Assembly: GCA_016185125.1 (NCBI GenBank)
Contig: JACPOC010000021.1
Coordinates: 124,001 to 188,000, forward strand
Length of the DNA: 64,000 bases
Source of the DNA: Bacteroidota bacterium
GTDB taxonomy: Bacteria > Bacteroidota > Bacteroidia > B-17B0 > Aurantibacillaceae
Reading direction: 5' to 3'
The stretch's first letter is position 1, and the number at the start of each line of letters is the position of its first letter. Position numbers and translations under genes: made by a program. The notes beneath the pieces are model-generated. The model did no database searches and had not been told where the DNA came from. It saw nothing but the letters and a program-made list of their open reading frames with translations. Shown here one piece after another: positions 18,499 to 29,115 of the stretch.

Positions 18499-20049
18499 AT
18501 GTGGCAATCGGTTTTGAAAAAAATATTACTACCTTTATTTAAGATGTCGAATAATACCCCCCACCGCAAGGGCTTGATTATTTTGTTGCTTTTAATTTTG
18601 ATGAAAGCACCTTTATTATCGCAAATTATATGTTATTTTAACACAGGTGCTTTTAATGTTCCGGGCAAACAGCCCTTTTTAGAAACCTATTTAACACTAA
18701 TCGGCAATTCCTTTTCCTATAAAACGGTAGAAAATCATTACCAAAATTCAGTAAATATTTCTTTTCTTATTTTAAAAGATTCAGTTATTGTAAAGGCAAA
18801 TAAGTATAATTTGATTGGTCAGGCTTTTAATGATACTTTAAAAGCCCCAACTTTTATAGATAATCAACGATATATTTTGGATAATGGAATTTACACATTA
18901 CAGCTAATAATTAAAGATAATTATAATCCTAAACAAAAGCCGGTGGAAATAACCCAGAAATTTGTTATGTCTTTTAATTCTACACAAATTGAATCATCAA
19001 GTATTCAAATTCTAGAGTCTTATAAAAAAGCAATCGCCGTTTCGCCATTAACTAAAAGCGGCTATGATCTCATTCCTTATAATATAAATTACTTTCCTGA
19101 AACACAGAACGAACTCCCATTTTATTTAGAAACCTACAACACAAACGCCGTGCTGGGTAATAACAAACCTTTTATTTATTACTACTATATTGAAGGAAGT
19201 GAAAATCTTAACAAACTGAACAGCTTTGGTTCATTTAAAAAACAAATTACTGCGCAAGTTAACCCTTTACTTACTAAAATTGATATTAGCAAGCTTGGCA
19301 GTGGAAATTATAATTTGGTGATTGAAATTAAAGATGAACAAAATAAAATCCAATTTCAAAAGAAGTACTTTTTTCAAAGATTAAATAAAGCTGTTGATAT
19401 TATATCTCTAATGGGCTTTAGCGAGAAGAAAACCATTGCCGAGTATTTTGGCACTTGTAACAATGCCGATACTCTTAAAATGTTTGTGGAATGCCTCTGG
19501 CCCATTGCCAATGGCACAGATAAAGAACGCGTTATTACACAATCGGTTAAAAAAGATAAAGAGCTGATGAAAAAATTTGTTATTGACTTTTGGCAAAGAC
19601 GCGCTTCAGACTCAGCAAATCCTCTAAAAATGTGGGGGGAATATTACAAGAGTGTGCAGGAAGCCATGGTTCTGTTTAAATGTGGAAAACAACCGGGCTA
19701 TTACACCGAACGTGGCAGAGTTTATCTTCAATATGGCCCGCCTAATCAGCGCTCTATTCAAAACACCGACCTAAATACCTTTCCATACGAAATCTGGCAA
19801 TATTACCGACTAAATGATAAAACAAACGGCCAATTTTTTAGCAACAGGAAATTTGTTTTTGTAAATAAAAACATAGCCGACGATTGCCACACACTCGTTC
19901 ATAGCGATACCCGTGGCGAAATTTATAACGACCGCTGGCGATTCGAAGTAACCCGCCGAAATAATAATGGCATAGCAAATCCTGATAACACAGGGCCTTC
20001 CGGAACACAGTATAACCAATTCGACGATATCTACAGCAACCCCCGTTAA
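18499..20049 (+). CDS. GWxTD domain-containing secreted protein
   Basis: This 516-residue exported protein has an N-terminal hydrophobic segment (about residues 27-42, [17 protein letters not shown]). The N-terminal two thirds is beta-rich. The C-terminal part carries the GWxTD domain ([44 protein letters not shown]). GWxTD proteins are common in Bacteroidota and related phyla; their function is not established. ATG at 18544 would also leave a good signal peptide, but a -7-like TATTTTTT ends 3 nt before the ATG at 18499. The glycosyltransferase gene begins 7 nt after the stop, so the two are probably co-transcribed. Confidence 0.85.
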   Translation: MWQSVLKKILLPLFKMSNNTPHRKGLIILLLLILMKAPLLSQIICYFNTGAFNVPGKQPFLETYLTLIGNSFSYKTVENHYQNSVNISFLILKDSVIVKANKYNLIGQAFNDTLKAPTFIDNQRYILDNGIYTLQLIIKDNYNPKQKPVEITQKFVMSFNSTQIESSSIQILESYKKAIAVSPLTKSGYDLIPYNINYFPETQNELPFYLETYNTNAVLGNNKPFIYYYYIEGSENLNKLNSFGSFKKQITAQVNPLLTKIDISKLGSGNYNLVIEIKDEQNKIQFQKKYFFQRLNKAVDIISLMGFSEKKTIAEYFGTCNNADTLKMFVECLWPIANGTDKERVITQSVKKDKELMKKFVIDFWQRRASDSANPLKMWGEYYKSVQEAMVLFKCGKQPGYYTERGRVYLQYGPPNQRSIQNTDLNTFPYEIWQYYRLNDKTNGQFFSNRKFVFVNKNIADDCHTLVHSDTRGEIYNDRWRFEVTRRNNNGIANPDNTGPSGTQYNQFDDIYSNPR

Positions 20050-20056
20050 AAAATTT

Positions 20057-21094
20057 ATGAGCGAACTAACGGTTTCCGTAGTAATTCTTAATTATAACGG
20101 CAAATATTTTTTAGAGAAATTTTTAAGCAATATTATTAGGCATTCGGCACCGCATCAAATATACGTGGCGGATAATGGAAGCACCGACGATTCCGTTGCT
20201 TTTTTAAAAACCAATTTTCCGTTTGTTAAACTTATTGAAAATAAATGCAATTATGGCTATGCGCAAGGCTATAATGTTGCATTATCACAAATTCCTACAG
20301 ATTACTTTATTCTATTGAACAGTGATGTTGAAGTTACTCCTAATTGGATCAATCCTGTTATTGAACTGATGCGCAACAATCCCGGCATTGCGGCTTGTCA
20401 GCCCAAACTCATTGATTATAAAAATCATGCTTATTTCGAATATGCGGGAGCTTCAGGTGGTTTTATCGACAAATTTTGTTACCCTTTTTGCCGTGGCCGA
20501 TTATTCACAAGTGTTGAAAAAGATGAAGGGCAATTTAATGATGAAACTGAAATTTTTTGGGCAACAGGCGCGAGCTTGTTCGTTAACGCAAAAGCATTTT
20601 GGAAGGTTGGCGGACTTGATAAGGATTACTTCGCACACATGGAAGAAATTGATTTGTGCTGGCGATTAAAAAATATCGGTTATAAAATTTATGTGGTGCC
20701 AAAATCAATTGTCTATCATATAGGCGGTGGAACTTTAAATAAATTTTCATCTAGAAAAACTTTTTTAAATTTCAGGAACAATCTAATTACACTCACGAAA
20801 AATCATCCGTCCAAAAACTTATTCTTTAAAATTCTTTACCGTATGGTACTCGATGGCGTTGCAGCTTGTCGTTTTTTGTTAGCCGGAACACCAAAACATT
20901 TTTTCGCCGTGATTCGTGCGCATTTTTCATACTACAGCATGATACCTTCCACTCTCCGGAAAAGAAAAGAGATGAAAAACCTGGAAGACTTCCGCTTCAG
21001 CACTTCCTGTATTTACAATGGAAATATTGTGTTTGATTATTTTCTTAAGAAAAAGAAAAAATTCACTTCATTGGATAAAAGGCGCTTCAATTAA
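20057..21094 (+). CDS. Glycosyltransferase family 2 protein, rhamnosyltransferase-like
   Basis: This 345-residue GT-A fold enzyme transfers a sugar from a nucleotide donor to a polysaccharide or lipid acceptor at the inner membrane. Motifs are VVILNYNGKYFLEKF at the N-terminus, ADNGSTDDS, LLNSDVEV (the DXD-like metal site) and the acceptor motif FAHMEEIDLCWRLK near residue 205, typical of WbbL-type enzymes. The C-terminal 80 residues are amphipathic and basic, suggesting peripheral membrane binding. Donor and acceptor are unknown. Its 3' end overlaps the convergent symporter gene by 8 nt. Confidence 0.92.
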   Translation: MSELTVSVVILNYNGKYFLEKFLSNIIRHSAPHQIYVADNGSTDDSVAFLKTNFPFVKLIENKCNYGYAQGYNVALSQIPTDYFILLNSDVEVTPNWINPVIELMRNNPGIAACQPKLIDYKNHAYFEYAGASGGFIDKFCYPFCRGRLFTSVEKDEGQFNDETEIFWATGASLFVNAKAFWKVGGLDKDYFAHMEEIDLCWRLKNIGYKIYVVPKSIVYHIGGGTLNKFSSRKTFLNFRNNLITLTKNHPSKNLFFKILYRMVLDGVAACRFLLAGTPKHFFAVIRAHFSYYSMIPSTLRKRKEMKNLEDFRFSTSCIYNGNIVFDYFLKKKKKFTSLDKRRFN

Positions 21095-22598
21095 CTACTA
21101 CCAATTTTTTTGAAATAAAATATAAACCGGCAAACGTAAATATTCCGTTTATAAGAATAAGCTCCATTCCAATTTTATACCCACTAAAAATTGTTTCTGA
21201 AATAGTTTTTAGTCCAAGGCTCAAGTGAAGTTTTTTCTCATACCATTCCGGACTGCAAAGGATGTCGATACCCAAAACAAGCAAGGGTGCGATAATACAA
21301 ATAGCCCAAATAAATTTTTGATTTAAAACTCTATTAGTCAAAATCCCAAAAGAAAATAAACCAAGAAGCGGCCCGTAGGTGATACTTGCAAACTTAAGAA
21401 TAAAATCAATAATCAACTTATCATTAATAGCTTTAAAAATTAAAACCATAATAAAAAAAACTACTGCAAAACTAAAATGCACTTTTAAACGGATTCGTTT
21501 TTTTTCTTTTTCGGACGCATCATTTTGGTTTAAACCCAGAATATCAAGGCAAAAAGAAGAAGTGATGGAAGTAATTGCGCCATCTACACTGGGAAATAAT
21601 GCCGAGATTAAGGCGATGATAAAGACAATGCCTATCACCCCACTAAATTCATTACTCAGTGCAATGGTAGGAAAAAGATCGTCCGGCGCCATTTTTAAAT
21701 TCCTGCTTTCAGCATAAAGATAAAGTATTCCGCCCAAAAAAAGGAATAAGAAGTTTACAAGAACCAAAACTAAAGAAAATGATAAAATATTTTTTTGCGA
21801 GTCGCGCATGTTTTTTACACTGATGTTTTTTTGCATCATCTCCTGATCCAGCCCCGTCATGGCAATAGCTATAAAAGCGCCACCAATCATTTGTTTAAGA
21901 AAAAATGCACCGGACTTTACATCTGTATTAAAAATTTGAGTGTACCCTTTTTCCGACATTAAACCAAGTGCGCTTGAAAAATCAAGATTCATAGCACGGA
22001 TAATTACAATAATGCAAATAACAAGTCCTGCAAGCATTCCTGTAGTTTGTAATGTATCTGTATAAATAATCGTTTTTACGCCTCCTTCAAATGTGTACAG
22101 TAATATCAACAAAAGAATTACAAGAGCCGTAATTTCAAAAGCAATACCCAATTTATCAAATATAAAAATCTGAAGAATACTGATTACAAGATACAACCGC
22201 GCCGTTGCACCAACTAAACGCGATAAAATAAAAAAGAATGCTCCTGCTTTATGCGCCGACACCCCAAATCGTTTTGCAAGATAAGTATAAATGGAGGTAA
22301 GATTAAGTCGGTAGTATAAAGGAATAAGAACAAAAGCTATTACCATATATCCGAGTAAGTAACCAAGAACGATTTGAAAATAATAAAAATTTCCAGTACC
22401 TACACCGCCCGGTACACTCACAAATGTTACTCCGCTCAAACTGGTGCCAATCATTCCAAAAGCCACAAGCATCCAATTACTGTTCTTGTTGCCTATAAAA
22501 AAAGACTCGTTATTAGAATTTCTTCCGGTATACCACGCCACCAGTAGTAATACAAGAAAATAAGCAATAACAAAAATAAATAACAGCGATGCTGACAT
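21087..22598 (-). CDS. Sodium:solute symporter family protein
   Basis: This 503-residue inner-membrane transporter of the SSS (SLC5) family couples sodium influx to solute uptake. About 13 hydrophobic segments are visible along the length. Family motifs include GRNSNNESFFIGNK near residue 25, GTSLSGVTFVSVPGG near 52 and TMGLDQEMMQKNIS-like text near 245. The substrate is not deducible; relatives transport sugars, amino acids, vitamins or sialic acid. Neighbours are unrelated. Confidence 0.92.
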   Translation of the reverse strand: MSASLLFIFVIAYFLVLLLVAWYTGRNSNNESFFIGNKNSNWMLVAFGMIGTSLSGVTFVSVPGGVGTGNFYYFQIVLGYLLGYMVIAFVLIPLYYRLNLTSIYTYLAKRFGVSAHKAGAFFFILSRLVGATARLYLVISILQIFIFDKLGIAFEITALVILLLILLYTFEGGVKTIIYTDTLQTTGMLAGLVICIIVIIRAMNLDFSSALGLMSEKGYTQIFNTDVKSGAFFLKQMIGGAFIAIAMTGLDQEMMQKNISVKNMRDSQKNILSFSLVLVLVNFLFLFLGGILYLYAESRNLKMAPDDLFPTIALSNEFSGVIGIVFIIALISALFPSVDGAITSITSSFCLDILGLNQNDASEKEKKRIRLKVHFSFAVVFFIMVLIFKAINDKLIIDFILKFASITYGPLLGLFSFGILTNRVLNQKFIWAICIIAPLLVLGIDILCSPEWYEKKLHLSLGLKTISETIFSGYKIGMELILINGIFTFAGLYFISKKLVVVN

Positions 22599-22723
22599 GT
22601 TTAAAACAGGTTTACCTTACAAAGATTTGATTTTTTGGTCTTTCTTCTTTTGTATCAAGGAATAGTTCTAAACATTTATTAAGTGAATAAAAAAATCACC
22701 TAATGTATTTGTAAATTTACGTA

Positions 22724-23341
22724 TTGGAATTCAGCTCTAAAATAATTGAACAGGCAGTTGACGCTTTTGCACAATTACCCGGCGTAGGAAAAAAAACAGC
22801 GCTTCGTTTTGTTTTGCACATTATTAAACAAGAAAAACTTGAAGTTGATAAATTAGGCTTACTTATTGCAAGATTAAAAACCGATCTGAAATTTTGTTCG
22901 CATTGCTATAATATCTCTGAAAATTTAATTTGCGAAATTTGCACAAATCCTTTGCGTGACGCTTCACTTATTTGTGTAGTGCAGGATTACCGCGATATTT
23001 TAGCGATTGAAAAAACCGGCTTGTACAAAGGCCACTACCATGTTTTGGGTGGACTCATTTCACCCATGGAAGGCATCGGACCCTCAAACCTCAACATTGA
23101 ATCTTTAATTGAAAAATTAAAATCCAACACAATTACGGAAATAATTCTTGCCTTAAATGCCACTATGGAAGGTGAAACAACTTCCTTTTACATCTTTCGT
23201 AAAATTGCTCCTTACTCAGTAAAATTGAGTGCCATTGCCCGCGGAATTGCAGTAGGAGACGAATTAGAATATGCCGATGAAGTTACCTTAGGCCGCTCCA
23301 TCACCAATCGAATTCCTTTTGATTCCCTGTTAAAAAAGTAA
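22724..23341 (+). CDS. recR: Recombination protein RecR
   Basis: RecR acts with RecF and RecO to load RecA at single-stranded gaps. The 205-residue protein has the helix-hairpin-helix LPGVGKKTALRFVLH (residues 18-32), a four-Cys zinc finger (CSHCYNISENLICEIC, residues 57-72) and a Toprim domain (ICVVQDYRDILAIEKTG, GLISPMEGIGPSNLNI). The start is TTG at 22724, matching the usual N-terminus; no ATG is available. A -7-like box TAAATTTA (22709-22716) lies 7 nt upstream. Confidence 0.96.
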   Translation: MEFSSKIIEQAVDAFAQLPGVGKKTALRFVLHIIKQEKLEVDKLGLLIARLKTDLKFCSHCYNISENLICEICTNPLRDASLICVVQDYRDILAIEKTGLYKGHYHVLGGLISPMEGIGPSNLNIESLIEKLKSNTITEIILALNATMEGETTSFYIFRKIAPYSVKLSAIARGIAVGDELEYADEVTLGRSITNRIPFDSLLKK

Positions 23342-23378
23342 AATTTTTTCTGCAAATTCGTCCGATTTATTATATCTT

Positions 23379-23400
23379 AATAGCCATTTCGTCAGCTATT
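23379..23400. promoter_or_regulatory. Candidate operator upstream of clpB
   Basis: A 6-bp inverted repeat AATAGC-N10-GCTATT (23379-23384 with 23395-23400) lies in the 138-nt recR-clpB gap; its centre reads CATTTCGTCA. It does not match CIRCE. Its position 80 nt before clpB makes a heat-shock control site possible, but I have no further support. Confidence 0.3.
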
Positions 23401-23479
23401 CTCTGAAAGTGCGGACTTTTTTTCTCAAAAATTAATTGGAACAATTTATGCGTCGCTTTTAGTATACAAGCCCAAACTT

Positions 23480-26074
23480 ATGAATCTGAATAATTATACC
23501 ATCAAATCGCAGGAAGCCATTCAGCAAGCTATGCAGCTCGCCACTATAGGCGGACAACAAGCTATCGAAACCGGTCATATCCTTAAAGGAATTTTAGAAG
23601 TTGATGAAAATGTAACGCCATACATATTAAAAAAATTAAATGTAAATCCCGCTTCCTTTGAAAAAATGGTGGATAGCGTAATTAAATCTTATCCCAAAGT
23701 TACAGGCGGCCAGCCATATCTTTCATCTTCCGCTAACCAAGCTTTAGCTAAGGCAAGTTCTTTTTTAAAAGAATATAAAGATGAATATGTATCCATTGAA
23801 CATCTTTTATTAGGCCTAATAAGCTCCGGCGACAGTATTTCTAACTTAATGAAAGACGCCGGACTTAAAGAAAAAGAAATAAAATCCGCAATTACCGAAC
23901 TTCGAAAAGGAGAACGGGTTACCAGTCAATCACAGGAAGAAACTTATAATTCTTTAAACAAATATGCCATTAACCTCAACGCCATGGCGCGCGATGGCAA
24001 GCTCGATCCCGTTATAGGCCGCGACGAAGAAATTCGAAGAGTTTTACAAATACTTTCACGCAGAACAAAAAATAATCCTATTTTAGTGGGAGAACCCGGA
24101 GTAGGTAAAACTGCAATAGCGGAAGGCCTCGCTCATAGAATTAATAATGGCGACGTTCCTGAAAATCTAAAAAGTAAACAAGTTTTCTCTTTGGATATGG
24201 GTGCTTTAATTGCAGGAGCAAAGTTTAAGGGAGAATTTGAAGAGCGTTTAAAAGCGGTTATTAAAGAAGTTACAGGAAGCAACGGCGAGTTAATTTTATT
24301 TATAGACGAAATCCATACTTTGGTTGGCGCAGGCGGTAGCGGCGAAGGAGCCATGGATGCTGCCAACATTTTAAAACCTGCTTTAGCGCGTGGAGAATTA
24401 AGAGCCATAGGCGCAACAACTTTAAGTGAATTTCAAAAATATTTTGAAAAAGATAAAGCCCTTGAGCGGCGATTTCAAAAAGTGATGGTGGATGAACCCT
24501 CTAGTGAAGATGCTATTTCCATCTTACGCGGTATTAAGGAAAAATATGAAACGCATCATAAAGTTCGCATAAAAGATGAAGCAATAATTGCAGCCGTGGA
24601 GTTAAGTCAGCGCTATATCAACGATCGTTTTTTACCCGATAAAGCCATCGACTTAATGGATGAGGCGGCCTCTAAATTACGTATGCAAATCAATTCCATG
24701 CCCATTGAACTCGATGAGTTGGAGCGTAAAATGATGCAGCTGGAAATTGAGCGCGAAGCCATGAAACGCGAAAATGAAACCTCTAAAGTAAGCGCATTAA
24801 ATAAAGAAATCGCTAATCTTCAGGAATCAAGAGATTCTTTAAAAGCCAAATGGCAATCAGAAAAAGAAGTGATTGAGGGCGTACAAAAAATAAAATTACA
24901 AATAGAAGAACTTAAGCAACATGCAAACAATTTTGAAAAGCAAGGCGACTATGGAAAAGTAGCGGAAATCCGTTATGGAAAAGTTAAAGAAGCCGAAATA
25001 AAATTAGCGGAGTTGGAAAATAAGTTATCGGAATCAAAAGCCAGCGGATTGCAATTGGTAAAAGAAGAAGTAGATAGCGAAGACATTGCCGCTGTGATAA
25101 GCGTGTGGACGGGAGTTCCCGTAAACAGAATGCTTCAAAGCGAAAAAGATAAATTGCTTAGTCTTGAAGATGAATTACACAAACGTGTAGTCGGCCAGCA
25201 CGAAGCAATAGAAAGTATTGCCGATGCCGTTCGCCGCAGCAGAGCCGGCCTGCAGGATAACAAACGCCCAATCGGCTCTTTTATTTTTTTAGGAACCACC
25301 GGCGTTGGTAAAACCGAATTAGCAAAAGCATTGGCCGAATTTTTATTTAATAATGAAAATGCCATGACACGCATTGATATGAGCGAATATCAGGAACGTC
25401 ACGCTGTAAGTAGGCTAATTGGCGCACCTCCCGGATATGTGGGTTACGATGAAGGAGGCCAGCTAACTGAAGCTGTGAGAAGGAAACCGTATAGTGTTGT
25501 ATTGCTGGATGAAATTGAAAAAGCGCACCCCGATGTATTTAATATTTTATTGCAGGTGCTTGACGACGGGCGCTTAACAGATAATAAAGGAAGGGTTGTA
25601 AATTTCAAGAACACGATTATTATTATGACCAGTAATATTGGCGCGCATTTAATCCAGGATAATTTTGAAAAGCTTACAGATGGCAATAAGGATGAAGTGG
25701 TAGCCAAAACAAAAACTGATGTATTTGAACTTCTCAAAAAAACAATACGCCCCGAATTTTTAAACCGAATTGACGAAGTAATTATGTTTGAGCCTTTATC
25801 AAGAGAAGATGTTGCTTCAATTGTCAAGATCCAGTTTCAACACATTAAAAAACGCTTGGCAGAACAGGAAATTGACTTAACTATTTCAGAAGAAGCAATA
25901 GATTGGCTCGCTCAATTAGGTTACGATCCGCAATTTGGCGCAAGGCCGGTTAAACGGGTAATGCAAAAACAGATTTTAAATGAACTATCCAAACAAGTTT
26001 TGGCCGGAAAAATTGATAAAGCCAAGCCAATTACAATTGATATGTTCGAAAAACAATTTGTATTCAGAAATTAA
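23480..26074 (+). CDS. clpB: ATP-dependent disaggregase ClpB
   Basis: ClpB is a hexameric AAA+ chaperone that rescues aggregated proteins together with DnaK. The 864-residue protein has the Clp N-domain (about 1-145), a first AAA+ module with Walker A GEPGVGKT near 204 and Walker [16 protein letters not shown], a coiled-coil middle domain (about 410-525, charged heptads), and a second AAA+ module with GTTGVGKT near 604 and [13 protein letters not shown]. The middle domain separates it from ClpA and ClpC. A C-terminal sensor-2 motif GARPVKRV is present. Heat-shock control is likely from family knowledge. Confidence 0.98.
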   Translation: MNLNNYTIKSQEAIQQAMQLATIGGQQAIETGHILKGILEVDENVTPYILKKLNVNPASFEKMVDSVIKSYPKVTGGQPYLSSSANQALAKASSFLKEYKDEYVSIEHLLLGLISSGDSISNLMKDAGLKEKEIKSAITELRKGERVTSQSQEETYNSLNKYAINLNAMARDGKLDPVIGRDEEIRRVLQILSRRTKNNPILVGEPGVGKTAIAEGLAHRINNGDVPENLKSKQVFSLDMGALIAGAKFKGEFEERLKAVIKEVTGSNGELILFIDEIHTLVGAGGSGEGAMDAANILKPALARGELRAIGATTLSEFQKYFEKDKALERRFQKVMVDEPSSEDAISILRGIKEKYETHHKVRIKDEAIIAAVELSQRYINDRFLPDKAIDLMDEAASKLRMQINSMPIELDELERKMMQLEIEREAMKRENETSKVSALNKEIANLQESRDSLKAKWQSEKEVIEGVQKIKLQIEELKQHANNFEKQGDYGKVAEIRYGKVKEAEIKLAELENKLSESKASGLQLVKEEVDSEDIAAVISVWTGVPVNRMLQSEKDKLLSLEDELHKRVVGQHEAIESIADAVRRSRAGLQDNKRPIGSFIFLGTTGVGKTELAKALAEFLFNNENAMTRIDMSEYQERHAVSRLIGAPPGYVGYDEGGQLTEAVRRKPYSVVLLDEIEKAHPDVFNILLQVLDDGRLTDNKGRVVNFKNTIIIMTSNIGAHLIQDNFEKLTDGNKDEVVAKTKTDVFELLKKTIRPEFLNRIDEVIMFEPLSREDVASIVKIQFQHIKKRLAEQEIDLTISEEAIDWLAQLGYDPQFGARPVKRVMQKQILNELSKQVLAGKIDKAKPITIDMFEKQFVFRN

Positions 26075-26230
26075 GCCGCGTTTGTTTAAACCCCTTATTT
26101 TTAGGATTTAATTGTTAAAACATTGGTTTTATCCCAACCAATCTATACTTTTAATCGTTTAATTTGCAACAAATTGCTTAAAGCTTAAAAGTTTGCAGTC
26201 TTTTTGTTACTTTTATTACGATTTAAAACC

Positions 26231-28942
26231 ATGAAAAAAATTTACCTTTTGCTTTTTAGCATTTGCGCTTTTGCATCTTTTTCACAAGCGCCAAAATTAA
26301 TCAACTATCAGGGCGTTGCTCGTAAGCCTTCCGGATTACCCTTCACTAACCCCGTAAAAATTAAATTCGAGATTTTCGACGCTCTCAGCGGGGGGAATGT
26401 GGCATTTACAGAAACACAAAGCACCAATACCAACTCCCTGGGCCTTTTCAGCACCCAAATAGGCAAAACCACAGTTTTATCTTTAAATTGGGATTCAGGG
26501 CCATGGTTTTTGCAAGTTTCTATTGATACCACAAATACAGGATCTTCCTTTATTGTTGTAGGAAGACAACAAATGGTAAGCGTGCCCTATGCTTTATATG
26601 CTCAGGAAGCGGGTTCAGCGCCTGATCCTGCCGTAACTTTTGTAAATGATGTTTTAAGTGTGGGCTCTAATACTGTATCAATACCTTCAGGCCCTGCGTA
26701 TGTGGCAGGATCTGACATTGCTATCTCTTCCGGATCCATCATCAATACCGCTCCCGATAAAACGGTAACTCTCTCTCCGGCAGGAAACGCCTTCATTAAT
26801 GGCTCATATCCCACTTTTACGGTAGGCGCTGCGCCTCAAACTTTAAGTATTACATCTAATGTAATTACATTATCTAACGGGGGAGGAAGCATAGTTCTTC
26901 CCGCAACCTCCAACACGCCTAATACTTTATTAACAGGCTCAGGAGCCGCCACCGTTACCACTTCTGGCACTAATACCTTTAACGTTGCGGTGGCCCCTGT
27001 TACCATTAGCGGCAGCGGCGCAACCAATGTTAGCGGCACTTATCCTAATTTTGTTATCAGTTCTCCAACCCCCAGTGCCGCACCCACACCAACCATCTAC
27101 GGTGCGGGCATTGCTACAGTATCGCCAACTTCCGGCAATAACTTTACAGTAAACGTATTACAGCCCAATTTAGTAGGCACGGGAATTACCACCGTAACCG
27201 GCACTTATCCAACCTATATAATTAATACTCCTGCTCCTAATACCCCCCCGCCTGCTTGGTTAATGCAGGGTAATGCCGGAACAAACACGCTTACCAACTT
27301 TATTGGCACCACCGATAACGTACCCTTTAACATTAGGGTAAATAATCAAAAAGCGGGGCAAATTGATCCTTTGTTATCCAACACTTTTTTTGGATATTGG
27401 GCGGGCAGAGATAATACCAGCGGCACCCAAAATACCGCTTATGGTATAAACTCACTCTTAAAAAATACTGTTGGTGTTAAAAACCTGGCTATAGGAACCC
27501 AGGCTATGGAAAACAATATTGGCGGGAACAACAATACTGCTGTAGGAACAGGCGCGCTTTTCTCAAATACAAATGGAGTGGAGAATGCCGCTACAGGAGC
27601 TAATGCACTTTATATGAATACTAAAAATTTTAACACCGCTTTCGGAAGCGGTGCAGGCTACAATAATAATGGTTTAGGAAACGTATTCCTGGGTTATCAA
27701 GCGGGTTATAATGAATTAGGCTCAAATAAACTTTATATTGCTAACAGTAACACTAACACACCGCTTATTTTCGGAGATTTTGCAACAGGTCGGGTTGGCC
27801 TTGGAACATCGGCGCCGTCCACTGGTAAATTAGAAATTTCAAGCACTACAACAACTTCCGGGCTTTCTTCAGCCATTTACTCTGATTTGATAGGTACCGG
27901 CTCAGGAAACTATTTTGGCATTTATTCGCGTACCGACGGAGCTTCTACAGGCCCTGCGCTAGCAGTAAGAGGCTTTGCCGTTGGCGCCGGATCGGGTACC
28001 AAAACCGGGGTAGAAGGATACGCTATTGGTTCAGCGACCGGAGTACAAAATACAGGAGTAAACGCTTATGCCAGCGGCAGCGGGCAAAACTATGGTGTAA
28101 CCTCAAATGCAGTCGGTAATAATACAACTACCAGTATAAATTATGGTTTATATTCTAATGCTAGCGGCGGCTCCGTCAATTGGGCAGGTTATTTTGGTTT
28201 GGGAAATGTATATGTACAAAATCGTGTAGGCATTGGAACTACCGGGCTTGCTGCGACTTTAGATGTTGCGGGAACAGCACAAATTATAGATAATAACACA
28301 TCAACCGGGTTTTCTGCAATTATTCAAAATAATATTGCATCAGGCATTTCGGGCGGCGCACTTGAAGTTAAAAACACCGGTCTAAGGAGTATCGATAATA
28401 CGGCATTGAGTGTGCAAAACCTGGCCACAAAGGTAGGAGGAAATAATACTACAAAAACGGGGTTATCAATTCAATCAACCGGTTCTTGGGCTCCGGGCAC
28501 AGCACAGCCAAATGTTGGTTTATATGTTAATGTTTCCGGTGCCGATATTAATAATAGCGCCATTTTAATGGGAGGCAACGTAGGTATTGGCACCACAGCA
28601 CCCACCGCGCAATTAGAAGTAAACCAGTTTACCAAATTAGGAAGCAGTGCCCCGGCCATTCAAATGATTAAATTAACCGGAACAAGCGCGGCTACCCAGG
28701 GAGGAAGTGCTAGCATTGTTATTCCGGCTTCCATCGCTACTACTAAAATACTGTCCATTACAGTAATGGTTCAATGGAACAATACCCCGGGCGATTGGAT
28801 ACAACCCGGCTACACCATTAACTCAGGTTACGAATTTAACTGGTACAACATTGGCAATAGCCTTTATGTTACGAACAAAAATGCAACATCCGCAAACATA
28901 CTGTCAAAGCCTATACAGGTTTTAATAACCTATGAGCAGTAA
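26231..28942 (+). CDS. Large secreted surface protein with YadA-head-like repeats
   Basis: This is an exported protein of about 903 residues; the signal peptide MKKIYLLLFSICAFASFSQ favours ATG at 26231 over the upstream codon at 26204. An N-terminal module (APKLINYQGVARKPSG to MVSVPYALYAQEAG) is followed by Ser/Thr/Gly/Pro-rich strand repeats (about 26700-27250). Near 27400-27720 come collagen-like head repeats of the form NTAYGINSLLKNT, NNTAVGTGALFSNT and NTAFGSGAGYNN, as in trimeric adhesin and tail-fibre heads. It ends in a beta module (IPASIATTKILSITVMVQWN). Its first and last modules match those of the protein at 29116. It probably forms a fibrous surface structure; no T9SS sorting tail is visible. 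Confidence 0.85.
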   Translation: MKKIYLLLFSICAFASFSQAPKLINYQGVARKPSGLPFTNPVKIKFEIFDALSGGNVAFTETQSTNTNSLGLFSTQIGKTTVLSLNWDSGPWFLQVSIDTTNTGSSFIVVGRQQMVSVPYALYAQEAGSAPDPAVTFVNDVLSVGSNTVSIPSGPAYVAGSDIAISSGSIINTAPDKTVTLSPAGNAFINGSYPTFTVGAAPQTLSITSNVITLSNGGGSIVLPATSNTPNTLLTGSGAATVTTSGTNTFNVAVAPVTISGSGATNVSGTYPNFVISSPTPSAAPTPTIYGAGIATVSPTSGNNFTVNVLQPNLVGTGITTVTGTYPTYIINTPAPNTPPPAWLMQGNAGTNTLTNFIGTTDNVPFNIRVNNQKAGQIDPLLSNTFFGYWAGRDNTSGTQNTAYGINSLLKNTVGVKNLAIGTQAMENNIGGNNNTAVGTGALFSNTNGVENAATGANALYMNTKNFNTAFGSGAGYNNNGLGNVFLGYQAGYNELGSNKLYIANSNTNTPLIFGDFATGRVGLGTSAPSTGKLEISSTTTTSGLSSAIYSDLIGTGSGNYFGIYSRTDGASTGPALAVRGFAVGAGSGTKTGVEGYAIGSATGVQNTGVNAYASGSGQNYGVTSNAVGNNTTTSINYGLYSNASGGSVNWAGYFGLGNVYVQNRVGIGTTGLAATLDVAGTAQIIDNNTSTGFSAIIQNNIASGISGGALEVKNTGLRSIDNTALSVQNLATKVGGNNTTKTGLSIQSTGSWAPGTAQPNVGLYVNVSGADINNSAILMGGNVGIGTTAPTAQLEVNQFTKLGSSAPAIQMIKLTGTSAATQGGSASIVIPASIATTKILSITVMVQWNNTPGDWIQPGYTINSGYEFNWYNIGNSLYVTNKNATSANILSKPIQVLITYEQ

Positions 28943-29115
28943 ATTTAAAGCATTGGAATGTGCAAAATATATAAAAAATGTAGATTATAAATGGCTACAA
29001 TAGATTATGAGAATATGGATGAAAGCCAGTATTTTTCGCTATTCTTACTTAATTTGTATTATATGAATTTACGTATTTTATACCGTTTGTAATAAATTAT
29101 TTTGATTAAAGGAAA

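Noticed and set aside
26602-27039. Minus-strand frames in the surface-protein gene
   Set aside because: They follow the low-complexity Ser/Thr/Gly repeats of the real gene and have no independent support.
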